NCBI RefSeq assembly: GCF_907164915.1
Contig: NC_061862.1
Coordinates: 31,025,628 to 31,089,627 of the forward strand
From: Impatiens glandulifera
Taxonomy: Eukaryota; Streptophyta; Magnoliopsida; Ericales; Balsaminaceae
DNA: 64,000 bases
Direction: 5' to 3'
The notes below the pieces were generated by a model that saw nothing but the letters and a program-made list of their open reading frames with translations, ran no database searches and was not told where the DNA came from. A program made the position numbers and the translations under genes. Every line of letters starts with the position of its first letter. Within the stretch, counting starts at the first letter, position 1. Below, piece by piece: positions 46,857-58,693 of this stretch.

Positions 46857-49800
46857 ATGTGGGTACCAATTAGTTGTAAATATGTATATTTTGCAGGTTA
46901 TGAAGAAACGCCTAGGAAACTCTGAATGGTACCTGGACAGCGGTTGTTCCAGACATATGACTGGAAACAAAAACTTTCTAACCGACATTAGAATAGAAAC
47001 CGGTGCAATGATTGTCTTCGATGATAACTCAAGAGGTAGAACTGTGGGCAATGGTAAGATTGTCCATGGTAATTTAACAATTGATAATGTACTTTTAGTT
47101 GAAAACCTACACTTTAACTTGCTGAGCATTAGCCAAATGTGTGATGCTGGATACACTGTAGAATTTCTGAAACGTGCATGCTTAGTTAAAAACTCCCAGG
47201 GTAACATACTACTAACCGGAAATAGGTTAGGAAATATATACAAGGTAGACTGGAAAACTGAAGTAGAACATCCGGTTTGTAAGGTCGCTAAAATCGATCA
47301 AACCTGGCTGTGGCATAAAAGGTTAAATCACTTAAACTTGAAAACGTTAAACTATATCCGCGGTAAAAATCTAGTTGAAGGAATTCCTGATATAGTATTT
47401 AATAAGGATAAGGTTTGTTCAACATGTCAAATGGGTAAACAAACTAAGTCAACCTTTAAGAGTAAAGGACACATTCAGTCTAACCGATGCCTAGATCTCA
47501 TTCACATGGACCTATTTGGACCTATTAGGGTCGTCAGCCTAGGTGGTATGCTTTACACTATGGTAGTTGTGGATGATTACTCTAGATATACATGGGTAAT
47601 ATTTTTGGCATCCAAACGTGAAACCGCATCAAATTTAATTACATTGCTTAAACGTTTGCAAAATGAAAAATCAACACGCATAAATAGCATTAGGAGTGAT
47701 AGAGGAACCGAATTTACAAATAGTACTCTAAATGCATTTCTTGATGAATCCGGTATTAGACACGAGTTGTCTAGTGCTAGGACTCCTCAACAGAACGGCC
47801 TGGCCGAGAGAAGAAACCGAACTCTCAAGGAAGCCGCAAGGTCCATGATAGCCGATTCGGGCGTCGCTCAAAAATTCTGGGTTGAAGCTATCAGTACTGC
47901 ATGTTACACGCAAAACCGGTCTTTGATCAACAAATTTCACAACAAAACACCGTATGAAGTATACTTTGACAGGATTCCCAACATTAGGTATCTTAAAATT
48001 TTCGGTTGTAAATGTTACATTCATATAAATGGAAAAAACTACTTATCTCCTTTTGATGCTAAATCTGATATTGGGTTCATGCTTGGTTACTCAGCAGTTA
48101 GTAAAGCATATAAGAATGTATAACACTAGAACTTTAACCGTGGAGGAATCTCTTCATATCGTTTTCGATGAATCGGTTGAAAGTAACACTGCATCATCCT
48201 TTGATCTACACAACAGATTGGAAAACAACAATATCCATTCTGATAGTGAAGATGAGGTTCCGGTTTTCAGACGGTTTGTCCATGACCAAATGGGTAATGA
48301 TGAAACCCAACCGGATCAAGCTGTCACACAGCAGGAATCTGACACCTCGGTTCAAACTAAGGAAATCGGTCGGTCTGAGACTTTTGTTCAGCCTACCGAT
48401 ATGTCTAGCCTTGATCAAGTAAACGGTGATTTGGTAGACACTCCTGAACCGAATCTCAAAAGGAACACAAATCATCCTCCTGAGCTAATTATAGGTGACC
48501 CTTCAAAACCTGTTCGAACTAGGCGACAAATTCTGGAGGAATACTTTAATTCCGCTTTCATATCCCAGATTGAGCCGAAAAAGGTGGATGAAGCATTGTC
48601 AGATCCGGATTGGATCTTGGGAATGCAAGAAGAGTTAAATCAGTTTGAGAGTAATAAAGTCTGGTACCTAGTCCCTAGACCGAAAGATCAACCGGTCATA
48701 GGAACAAGATGGGTATTCAGAAATAAACTCAATGAAGACGGTTTGGTCACGAGGAACAAAGCCAGATTAGTGACACAAGGATACAAACAGGAAGAAGGCA
48801 TTGATTTTGAAGAATCATTTGTCCTTGTAGCTCGGATTGAAGCTATTAGGATTTTTCTAGCTTTTGCTGCTTTCAAAAACTTTAAGGTTTTTCAAATGGA
48901 TGCTAAAAGTGCATTTTTAAATGGTGACCTATGTGAGGAAGTATATGTTGAACAACCACCCGATTTTAAAAATGTTGACCTACCTAACCATGTATACCGC
49001 TTAAACAAAGCACTATACGGTTTAAAACAAGCTCCCAGGCTTGGTATGATACACTAATCGCAATCTTGTTAAATCATGACTTCATCATTGGTTCGGTGGA
49101 TAAAACCCTATTTAAATTTGAGAAAAAAGAACACATTCTACTTGTTCAAATATATGTGGATGACATCATTTTCGGTTCAACCGATCCCAAGCTATGTGAT
49201 AAATTCTCAACCTTAATGACTAACAAATTTGAAATGAGTATGATGGGAGAGTTAAGTTTCTTCCTAGGCCTTCAGGTTAAGAAACTCGAAGAAGGAACCT
49301 TCATAAGTCAACCCAAATACACAAAGGAACTTCTAAAGAAATTTGGGATGGACACATGCTCCTCTGCCGCTACTCCAATGAGTTCATCAATAAAATTGGA
49401 CAAGGATGACGACGGTCAGGCGGTAGATCTGACAGTTTACCGAGGAATCATCGGTTCTCTCCTATACCTAACAGCAAGTAGACCGGATATACTATTTGCG
49501 GTCGGTGTGTGTGGAAGATTCCAGGCTAATCCAAAACAGTCTCACTATACAACCGCAAAGCGAATCTTGAAATATCTAAAGGGAACCCCTGAAGTCGGTC
49601 TATGGTATCCAAAGGGTTCATCTTTCAACCTCACAAGCTACTCGGATGCAGATTATGCAGGTTACAAAGTGGACAGAAAAAGTACCAGCGGAACATGCAA
49701 ATTCCTAGGTGATCGGCTTGTTTCATGGCACAACAAGAAACAGACATCGGTTGCCACGTCAACCGTAGAAGCTGAATATCTGGCAGCTGGAAGTTGCTGT

Positions 49801-50118
49801 TCACAACTCCTGTGGATCCAACAACAACTGAAAGATTTTGGTGTCACAGCCGAAGAGTCTCCGATATTCTGTGATAACACAAGTGCTATAGCAATCACAT
49901 ACAATCCGGTTCTACATTCAAGAACCAAGCACATCGATATAAGACACCACTTCATCCGAGAACATGTTGTGCTGAAGAATATCCGGCTGGAATACGTATC
50001 AACAGAACAACAAGTAGCCGATATCTTCACAAAGCCCCTGCAGGAAGCTAAGTTTTCTCACTTCAGAAACATACTTGGTTTAACCGATATTAGTCAGCTC
50101 ATCTCTTCACATGTCTAA
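46843..50118 (+). pseudogene. Copia-2 pol, two frameshifts
   Basis: All domains are recognisable: [13 protein letters not shown] protease, RLNHLNLKTL...STCQMGKQ, integrase IRSDRGTEF and [17 protein letters not shown] with [14 protein letters not shown] and YVDD, RNase H with CDNTSAI. The frame breaks near 48115 (after SAVSKAYK) and near 49040 (APR|LGMIH in place of APRAWYD). The codon matching the Copia-1 pol ATG is GTG (46843). The RNase H motif [10 protein letters not shown] replaces [10 protein letters not shown]. Not functional as it stands. Confidence 0.92.
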
Positions 50119-50575
50119 AAAGGAAAATCGGTTCGAACAGACAAAATCGACAGTTCATCCTAACCTGTCGGAATTCGAATTCAACAAGGTATCTATTGAA
50201 GAATCGCATTGTCTACCAGTTACAGTAAACCGACCGGTTATTTAGTACATGCACCAATTAACCGCATCGGAACGAATAACTGAAAACCAACCGATTTGGA
50301 AATAGTATACTTTGGATTATTTGGCTTCCAAACATAAACGGAAAAACTATCTGCGTTTAAAGTTATCTGTTCTAAAAAGTTACATTTTCAAAGCAAAATG
50401 GTCATACCTCAAAAGACGTGAAGATATGATATCTTTCACCGTCCAGGCCTATGACTCACATCCTAGGTTGTAGACATGCCCATTTCATGCAAATATGTTA
50501 TATCCTCTGGTTAATACACCTTATCACCTGCTATACACTGGATAATACTATCATCCCGCCACTAATATATAAGTT

Positions 50576-50632
50576 AGACAAACATCAGACAAAATAATCA
50601 CAAGCTCCAACCTATCCTCTCACTAAGATAAA
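50576..50632 (+). promoter_or_regulatory. Putative promoter of ORF A' in Copia-2
   Basis: TATATAAG at 50576-50583, about 50-57 nt before the ATG at 50633; leader with cctatcctctc. Confidence 0.5.
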
Positions 50633-51375
50633 ATGTCTCAATTTCCTAACATCCTTCAAGTGGATTTCGATTCAGCTCAAGGTACAGAGCACTATGAAGT
50701 CTTCAAGATGATTAAGTCACTTCAAGACACCGGTCTAAAATACTTTCTAGATGACAAACATGTCATATTTCCCGAAACCGTCTTGGAGTTCTTCTATAAC
50801 GCCAGGGTTTTCCGAGGTACCCCTCACTTTGACACCCTCATTCAATCTAGGGTCGGAGGGACCATATTTGATTTTTCGGAAAGTGACTTCGCCAGATGCT
50901 TCGATCTTCCGAAGCAAGGGCTCACCGACTTGAACGTTCCAGCTGAACTAAAGGCCGAAATTTTCTTAAGCTTCTCTCGGTCAAACCGTCCGGTCAGTGA
51001 CCACGGTGCTAGGTCATCATTGAGAGCTGAATACCAGCTTCATAATGATATTATCGGTCGGGCATCCTAGGAAAGGATGTGACCAACACCTACTGTGCTA
51101 CAGCCTTCAATATGATGACCGCTATCACAACGGATACGCCGGTCAACTGGTCTAGGGTGTTGTTCGATGTCCTAATCTGGATGATCAACATTCGCCAAAC
51201 CGGCCTCATCCCTCAGATCAGCTGCCTACTTATGGAACTTGGGGTTCCACTCTGTCCGGATGAAGGACTGAATCAGGCCCAGGTCATAACCAAGGAAATT
51301 TCCGATTCATTCTATGAACGGTTCGAGAAGGCCTGGAAAAGGAAGAACCGACACCTCAACTCCTCCAGTAACTAA
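50633..51375 (+). pseudogene. Copia-2 accessory ORF A', frameshifted
   Basis: Counterpart of Copia-1 ORF A. The first 145 codons carry VDFDSAQ, DTGLKYFLDD, FDFSESDFARCFDLPKQG and EYQLHNDIIGR, with a stop at 51068. The rest is in another frame from about 51079: MTAITTDTPVNWSRVLFDVL, LIPQISCLL. The total of about 247 codons matches ORF A. Confidence 0.8.
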
Positions 51376-51389
51376 GTCACTCCTTCCTA

Positions 51390-51420
51390 CAACCGGTCAT
51401 TTTGTTGTACGCACCGGTTG
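51390..51420 (+). terminator. 3' hairpin after ORF A'
   Basis: 8 bp stem CAACCGGT / ACCGGTTG, closed by C51398-G51411 (one bulge), with loop ATTTTGTTGTAC at 51399-51410. It lies 15 nt after the stop. Confidence 0.65.
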
Positions 51421-51702
51421 TATCATTACTCCTCTCTATTATGATCATTTCGGTTTAGACTATGTTTCTTTCGGTTTCTTGTATTTCCCTTTCATTAATG
51501 AAAAGTAATTTTCAAATTCCAACTACATGGGAAATTACACAAACTTAGTTACTTTCTAACTAGATTCTCCACCTCGAGCTCCGCAACCGGTCAAAAGTAA
51601 CTCCTTCCCAAGGAGTTTTGGAAACATAAATATTCCCTTCATAAATAAGACAAAACTGAATTTCAGCATTAAATGCCCCTATTTTCCCTCCAATCTTAAA
51701 TC

Positions 51703-51790
51703 TATATAAGGAACCCCATCTTACCAATTCAACATACTTCCAAACAAATCAGAATTTCTTAAACTCTCTCTCTTGGTAAAATTTGAAAGA
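51703..51790 (+). promoter_or_regulatory. Putative promoter of ORF B' in Copia-2
   Basis: TATATAAG at 51703-51710, 81-88 nt before the ATG, and an aaactctctctct leader. Confidence 0.55.
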
Positions 51791-52491
51791 ATGTCGAGCC
51801 GCACACTAAGAAACTATATGTGCATTGATTTCGACTCAGTCCTCCAATTTGATGATCTGAAAGTGAAGGAACTCCTTCTTGAATCCCTAATCGATACCGG
51901 CCTTCGTGATTTTCTCGAAGAATCTGGACCTATGCTAATTCCAGAAGTGATGGAATTCTTCAACAATGCATCCATGAGTGGCGATGTCATTGTTTCCATG
52001 GTGAAAGGCGCTCCGTTTTTCTGAACGAAAGTGCATTCGCCCGAATGTTTAATCTGCCCACTGAAGGGTTTTCCGATTTCCCATCCCGGGTGGGCAGAGC
52101 AACAACTGACTATTCGGAATTGTTCTCCGGAACCGAGGTGCCGGTGGAGAACCATAGTCTGAAAACCCGCCTCGCCCATCACATACAACTCCTTCACGAG
52201 ATTGTCAACCGATCCATCATTTGCCAATCTCCAAACCACCACTACTCTAAGAGAGTCTTCGACATGATGACCTGCATCGTCAGCAACACCCCCATAAATT
52301 GGTCATCGGTCATCTTCAATAACCTGAGGACTATGGTCGAGACAAAGAAAGGTCTCGGCTACGCCCCCCACATAAGCCGACTCCTTCTTGCACATAGTCC
52401 AGATTTTGGACCGGGTACACCGGCGTCCTTATCAAATGTTCTCAATGAGGAAGGGGTGGAGGACAAGCTTTCTAAAATAATTATTACATAA
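51791..52491 (+). pseudogene. Copia-2 accessory ORF B', one frameshift
   Basis: ATG at 51791 (MSSRTLRNYMCIDFDSVL). The frame breaks in a T run at about 52018, with one extra base, then resumes with FNLPTEGFSDFPSR, HHIQLLHEIVNRSIICQS, FDMMTCIVSNTPINWSSVIF and LGYAPHISRLL. Counterpart of ORF B, about 233 codons. Confidence 0.82.
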
Positions 52492-52519
52492 GTTATAATC
52501 CTGTATCTTGTGTATCTTA

Positions 52520-52539
52520 AACCGATCTGTATATCGGTC
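52520..52539 (+). terminator. Weaker 3' hairpin after ORF B'
   Basis: Stem ACCGAT / ATCGGT with loop CTGTAT, 29 nt after the stop. The loop keeps TGTA only, so this is a degenerate member. Confidence 0.4.
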
Positions 52540-52774
52540 TATATTATGCTCTCTTTCATTGAATGATTATTTGAGTTTTTAAGCTAGAAAACCGAGTCAA
52601 AATCACATTATTAGAATATCTATCTAAATGAGTAACCGGCTAAAAACGCTAACTACCTCGTTGAATAACCGGTCAAAATTGCAAACCGCCTCTTCATCGG
52701 TTAAATAACCGCTTCGACTTATAATCGGTTACAAGAACAAACCGCTTCATCACCGGTTACACAACCGCTCAAAA

Positions 52775-52990
52775 ATTCCCGCCTCTCGTCTGCCGCTCAA
52801 ATCATTTTGGAGGGAAAATTCCCGCCCAAAGTTGACATGACAGTTCGCGGCTGTTGAACTTCCAACCCGCGACTATAAATAGGGTCCTTAGCCATTTTAT
52901 TTCATTCTCACGCGATTCGGCTTTCTCTCTCTAGATTTCATATCTTTCAAAACCTTCAATCCTTCGATCTTTCGTTTTATTCAACCTACA
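52775..52990 (+). promoter_or_regulatory. Putative promoter of ORF C' with E2F-like sites
   Basis: ATTCCCGCC at 52775-52783 and ATTCCCGCCC at 52818-52827 fit the relaxed E2F consensus WTTSSCSS. TATAAATAG lies at 52874-52882 and ggctttctctctctag follows. The tttggagggaaa block upstream is shared with ORF C of Copia-1. Confidence 0.6.
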
Positions 52991-55517
52991 ATGGGTCGCG
53001 AATCTGTGCTTTTCAACCACATCGTCCAGGTCGACTTCGATGAAATTCGGGCGAATGGTTCGGCGGAAGCAAAACGGGTGTTAACCCAGATCTCAGAGTC
53101 CGGTCTTGAACATTTCTTGAACGGACCGTTCGTCTTGTATCAAGAAGCGGTCAACGAGCTCTTTCAAACCGCCGTCCTTACTGAAGGAATGATAATCGCA
53201 ACTATAGGCGGAACACTGCTCAAGCTGACGAAGGAGACGGTTGCTGAAGTACTACATCTGCCTACCGAGGGGACTGACTTCTCGGTGGTTACAGACGAAG
53301 TAACATTCCAGGCGGCTTGCCGGGATCTTTCGGATTCGGAGGTCCCTATAGCGGTATCCGGTAAGAAAACCTCACTTAAACCGGAATATAGACCGCTATG
53401 CGAGATTTTCACCAAATCGGTTCAAGCGCGAGGAGGCAACTATGATAGCCTCACCCGGATAAAGATTGAGATGATTGCCGGTTTAGTCAACGACACCAAA
53501 ATCAACTGGGCCAAGGTGATCTTCACTAACTTATGTGAGATAGTGGATCCGACATCCAAACGGTCATGGGGATACGCCGTCCCACTCGGTAAACTGATGC
53601 GTCATTTCAACGCTAACACCGGCCCTGGTGTTTTCCTCGCCCCCAGCAAAATCGTGAAATCACATCAATTTATCAAACCGGAGGAGAAGCAAAGCAAAAA
53701 GAAGGCTTCCGGTTCTACAAGCGGCCGAAAGAAGAGACAAGCTAGAAAGAAAACAGTACCGGCTAAAGAAAAATCCGGTAGCAAGGCAGATAAGCGACCG
53801 ACCGGATCGGCCAATCCGCAGTCCGACACTATTCACACGGAAAATTCGGCATCCAGCTCTGGCCGAACCGCGTCACACCACACCGGAGGGGATCAGACTG
53901 GCAAAGGGAAAGAGTTGGTAGTCGAGGAACAATCGGCCAGAACGAATAGTATTGATGCCGGTTCGGGTAGACGACAGGAAGAAAATGAAACCTCGATGAA
54001 GCTACCGGACCTCCAAGCTGACCGAAAATTCGAAACACTAGTTGAGATGGAAGCAAAAGTAATCAACATAACAAAGGTTTAAAGCGTCCTGACCGCTCTT
54101 CGACGAAGCAGGATGGTTGAACCGCATGCCCGGTTACTGGGGCTAACCGAACACATCCAACGTCTTCAAGGAAAGCATATCCAAGGACATAGGACTCTCA
54201 ACTTGAGCTCTTGGTGCTGGATATGCTTGCGTTCAAAGAACAGGAACTGACCGAGGAACTGGCACTGTTGGAGGCGGAACCCGAGCATCAGGAGGCATCG
54301 CACTTCTCCAGATCTCCACCTGAGGATGAGGGCGCTCCAAATCCGATTGAAACTGAGCGTGTCTTCCCTGAACAGGAACCCATTACATACAACACCGATC
54401 TCAGGACGGGTACACCGCCCACCGACCAGCGAGTCTCTCTTCAAACCGAGGATTCGGTACCAGCGGTAACAGAAGACAGGGTAAAGGCCCTCATCGAGGA
54501 ATTTATCAATGACGCCATTCGACCGTGGCAAAAGAAGATCAAAGAAACTGCAACTAGATCCATCGAGATAATTGAGTCGACAAATAAAGAGCTACACACC
54601 GCGGTCGAACGAATCACATCCGTTGATGACAGATACGGCATGACCGACCTTCTGAATAACGACAATACCAACAGAACTAAGGAATTGGAAGCCGTCACTA
54701 AGAAGTTGGAAACCGACCTCGCCCTTACAAGCCAAAAGGTCGGTATGAAAGAACTAAACCAATTAACAACCGATCAAAAGCTGAAAAAGATTGACGGGGA
54801 TCTGGCTTTATCCGATATCCGGGCCGGTTCTACACTTGAGAGAGTGGTAATGCTTGAAGAAAAGCATGCCAAAACCGAGGCCGATCTAAAAGCGGTCACC
54901 GAACAGTTAGCGGAGATGATAGCGGCAAAGTTAGCAGACGATAAGGCACTTGAAGAAGCAAATGAGCTTGCGGCTCGGCAGATTCAAGACGCCCTAGACG
55001 AGCAAACCCGGCTTCAAAAGGAAACGGCAATAGCGGATGCGAACCTGGCAGGACATTTTCAAACATTAGAAACATCGCACTGGTCGTGGAGATCCAGCAA
55101 AATGAAGATGCGGCTCGACTAATCGGCCAACAGTCAGCATACAATGAGTTCGCCGAGGCTCACAAGAAGTCTAGAGCAGTTGCTTCCCCATCCGGTCCGG
55201 CTACAAGAAAAAGAAAGGCTCCGGCCAAAAGGGCAGCAATTTGAAAACTACTGGACAGAGTTACTGACACGATTGTTGACCCTCCAAGCAACCCGGTTTC
55301 ACATGAAGATGAAGATCTCGAGGAAGAACCCATACCGCTAAGCAAAAGACCGCGAGGTCTTGACGTAGCCCCAATTAGATCGTTTGCTCCACCGGCTTCC
55401 CCTTTCACCGGCACTTCAAGCGGTGAGGGATCTTCCTCCAAGCCTGTTCCAACGGTCAAGGGAAAAGCAACTAATGAACAGCTGGAAAAGTTCTTACCGC
55501 CCAGAATGAAGAAATAG
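52991..55517 (+). pseudogene. Copia-2 accessory ORF C'/D', broken
   Basis: The first 363 codons are open: HIVQVDFDEI, SGLEHFLNGPF, VLHLPTEGTDF, LKPEYRPLCEIFTKSVQARGG, GLVNDTKINWAKVIFTNL, then a Lys-rich GRKKRQARKKTVPAKEKSG. A stop at 54080-54082 is followed by a shifted frame (54211-55122) rich in predicted coiled coil (LEAVTKKLETDLALTSQKV) and more broken frames to the stop at 55517 (KFLPPRMKK). In both elements a stop sits between the domain-plus-Lys half and the coiled-coil half. Confidence 0.78.
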
Positions 55518-55599
55518 GGGCTTTCTTTTATTTTACCTATGTTCCCTTAGTATAATTTTTTATATATATATATCAAGTATTTTTGGAAATCGGCCTATA

Positions 55600-55830
55600 T
55601 TTGCATTCTTACATGGTTTTGAATATTTTAAATAAAATAATCAAAAAGGGAGAAATTGATAAGATAAAAGATAAAAAATTTTCTCAAAATTTTTCCAAAA
55701 TTTTTCGAAAAATTCTTCTAAGTCATTTTCCAAAAATCCGGCCAAATAAACTTTTAAAACAACCGGCCTACATTTTAAATCCTTACATAGTTTTGAATAT
55801 TTTAAGAAAAATAATCAAAAAGGGAGAAAT
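55600..55830 (+). repeat. Two polypurine-tract modules of Copia-2
   Basis: aataatcaaaaagggagaaat|TG occurs with TG at 55657 and 55831 (spacing 174). Each is preceded by acat(g/a)gttttgaatatttta. Only the second starts the LTR. Confidence 0.85.
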
Positions 55831-56989
55831 TGTTAAATAAAATTAGATCGGTTAATAGAACTTAACAAAAATAAACTTCCTATGCAGGAACAATTAAAGA
55901 ATTCAACCGGTCAAGTAACTCAACCGGTTAAGTATCTCAACCGGTCAAGCAATTCAACCGGCCAAGAACCTAACCGATCAAGAAGATAAGACCGGTCAGA
56001 TAAGAAAGCCAAAATCATTGGACATTCGGTCAATCTGAAGATATGAAAAACCGGAAGTCATCCGGTTAACCTAAACAACCGACCGGTGCAAATAGATACT
56101 TTGAGTATCTGTTGAAGATGATACCAAAGGACAGATCCTAGTATTACCATATTCATACAAGTCTGAGGACAATCTGCAGGCTGCAGAAGATCGTCCGACA
56201 GGATCTTTCCACTCCAGGATAAATTAGAGACGCAATCCTCCAGGTACAGGCAACTGTCCAACCGACAGTTGCCATACTAAGTAAAAGACAAACCTAGCCG
56301 GTTTGACCTATACACTGGAAGTCTAGACCGCCAGGTCTGAATCACTGAACCTCTACTCAACCAATCAGATTCAAGGAAATGAAATGTGACCGTTGGCACA
56401 TTTCACCTATAAAAGAAGGAGCTCAAGAGGAGTAAATGCGGTTACCAGTCCTACCAACTACAAGCTCTAAGATTTATTGCAAGTTTATCTCTCTACAAGA
56501 TTTAGAGCTTAAGTGTTTATTTGAAGTGTGATTACAATTTCGGTTAAAATTGTACGGGTGTTATCGAGAAGCAAATAAGTCTCGATCGAATTGTGTTTGT
56601 GTATTCATTACTGAATATCCTTCTCGCGGTTTCGAGAGGAAGGGGTGACGTAGGAGTTTTATCTCCGAACATCCATAAAAACCTGTCTTGTTATTTACTT
56701 TCTACCTTATACTCTAACCGATTCTATCTGAACTGACTTACCGAATCCCAAACCGACCTACCATACTCCAAACCGACCTCATCCAAATCTGGTTCTGCCT
56801 ATCTCGTGTGTGTGTTGCTTCAACCTGAAACAAATCACTTCCGCACTTGAACTCGGTTCAAGGGTTTGTGACAGTTTGTGTAGTATTGAAACCCCGGTGT
56901 CAATCTCTAACCGGATTAATCACCAACTTTGAGTGAAACGCGCTAACCGGCCAGACCCCGGTCCGCCAGCCGCGACCTAGATCCTAATA
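55831..56989 (+). repeat. Copia-2 right LTR, 1159 bp
   Basis: Starts TGTTAAATAAAATTAGATCGG and ends AGATCCTAATA, where the left LTR has CTAACA. Followed by GAGCA. Confidence 0.92.
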
Positions 56990-58693
56990 GAGCATCTTCG
57001 CAATGTTCCAAAAGAATCGTCCATACATCTTTCATCCATTATGTGAGGTTTAACTATTAATGAAAGCAAAAGTGTGGCATTTTATGGAGACGTGAAGGAC
57101 GAAACAATGCAGGACATCTTCAACATCATGGGCATCAAGGAAGGCAACTTTCCCGTAAGGTATTTAGGAATTCCGTTAACTGCGAAGTAGATCGAGATCT
57201 CACACTACAAGCCACTGATTGAAAAGGTAAAAAACACGATATCTAGTCGGGCATCGAAAAAATTTCTTATGCAGGGAGGATTGAACTTATCAAAACTGTG
57301 GTCATGGGCATAGTTGGCTACTAAGCGCAACAAATGGTCATTCCGAAGAAGGTAATGAAGGAGCTTGACACGCTGATGATGAACTTTATCTGGGGCAGTA
57401 GAGGAAGAGGAGGAAAGAAATTCAAATGGACCGCTCTATGCAAACCGAAGGACGAGGGAGGCATCGTCTTGAAGAACTATATCGAGTGGAACAAAGCTCT
57501 CACCTTCAAGCATCTGTGGGCTTTGGAGTATAATTAGGAATCACTATGGATCAAATGGATGTGTACGAGGTTTATGAAATACAAAACCATCATCTATACC
57601 TGTAAAATTCATGAAGGTATGAGCTGGTCTCTGAAAAAGATTCTTAAATTAAGAAACTATATTGCAGATCTTTATGACATCCGGTTAGGGGACATGAAAG
57701 ACACTCTATTCTGACACGACCCATGGTTCAAAAACTAGCCTATCATCCACAATGAGGAGTTTCAAAATACCCGTATCAGAAGGGACTGCACATAAGCGAA
57801 AATCAGAGACATTAAAGACGAGAATTGAGACTCACTCATGAGAAGAAATCTAGAAGGACATAGGATACTTGATCATATAAGTAACATACAACTACACGAT
57901 AGACCGGATATTCATGAATGGAAAACTAAGGACAATGGGAAGCTGGTATCGAAGAAAATATGGGAGGTAACCCGGGAAAAAGTGCAGAAAGTAGAATGAG
58001 CTCCTCTTATATGGTCAACGAAGATTATCCCTCGACATCAGTTCATCCTATGACTCTCTTTCTGGGAAAGACTCAACAATCGTGATCGTATCAGTAAGTA
58101 TATGAGTATTCCGGATGCGAACTGTCTTCTATGTAGAGGAAATGAAGAAACCATAGATCACCTATTCGGGAGCTGCTGTATTGTTTCGGAGCTTTGGGAC
58201 AGATTCTATAAAAGACTGGGGATGATCAGTTTCCCGAGCGAATGGAATGAAATCAATGAAGCGACACTACTCAAAGCCAAGGGAAATAGATTTATAACGA
58301 GCGTGTTCAAGTGCGGCTTTGGAGCTGTGGTGTATAACATTTGACAAGAACGGAGTGCAAGGGTATATGGCAGAACCCGCAGAAGCGTTGAAGAGTTATG
58401 GAAAGATATTATATTGGATTGCAGCGCCCTTGCGGGAACGTGGAGAAGAATTCCAAATACGGAGTAGAACTAGAATATTTGCAAGAACAAGAATTTATCG
58501 TTTTAGAACACACTAGAGTTGAAAGCTTTGTAATTAGATAATTCATTTACGTTTTTAGCTTTTATTCAGAATGTTACGACTTCAAAATCATTCTAGGCCT
58601 GTCTAGAATGATCTCTTAAACTCGTGGTTTTTTTTCTTCCTTTTTTGGGAATTTTTAATGAAATAACGCTAAGTCGTTTCCCCCCCAAAAAAA
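56990..58693 (+). pseudogene. LINE 3' half: RT end, zinc-binding domain and 3' tail
   Basis: Joining 42619 to 56995 restores one RT reading (IFESIFAMFQKNRPYIFHP across the site). After FHPLCEV the sequence jumps to GLTINESKS, so the FADD catalytic segment is deleted. Then come FPVRYLGIPLTAK, MMNFIWGSRGRGGKKF and the zf-RVT motif CLLCRGNEETIDHLFGSC. The frame is broken by many stops. The 3' UTR ends in aaataacgctaagtcgtttc, a C run and a short A tract at about 58693. Confidence 0.85.

Larger units (their letters stand above)
42620..56989 (+). mobile_element. Copia-2: Sirevirus-type element, full length, decayed
   Basis: The target duplication GAGCA (42615-42619 and 56990-56994) flanks both LTRs. 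The left LTR is 42620-45049, interrupted by a solo LTR; the right LTR is 55831-56989. The interior has the same order as Copia-1: gag, pol, accessory ORFs A', B', C'/D', polypurine tracts. It sits in the LINE RT gene, whose reading resumes at 56990. Confidence 0.92.
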
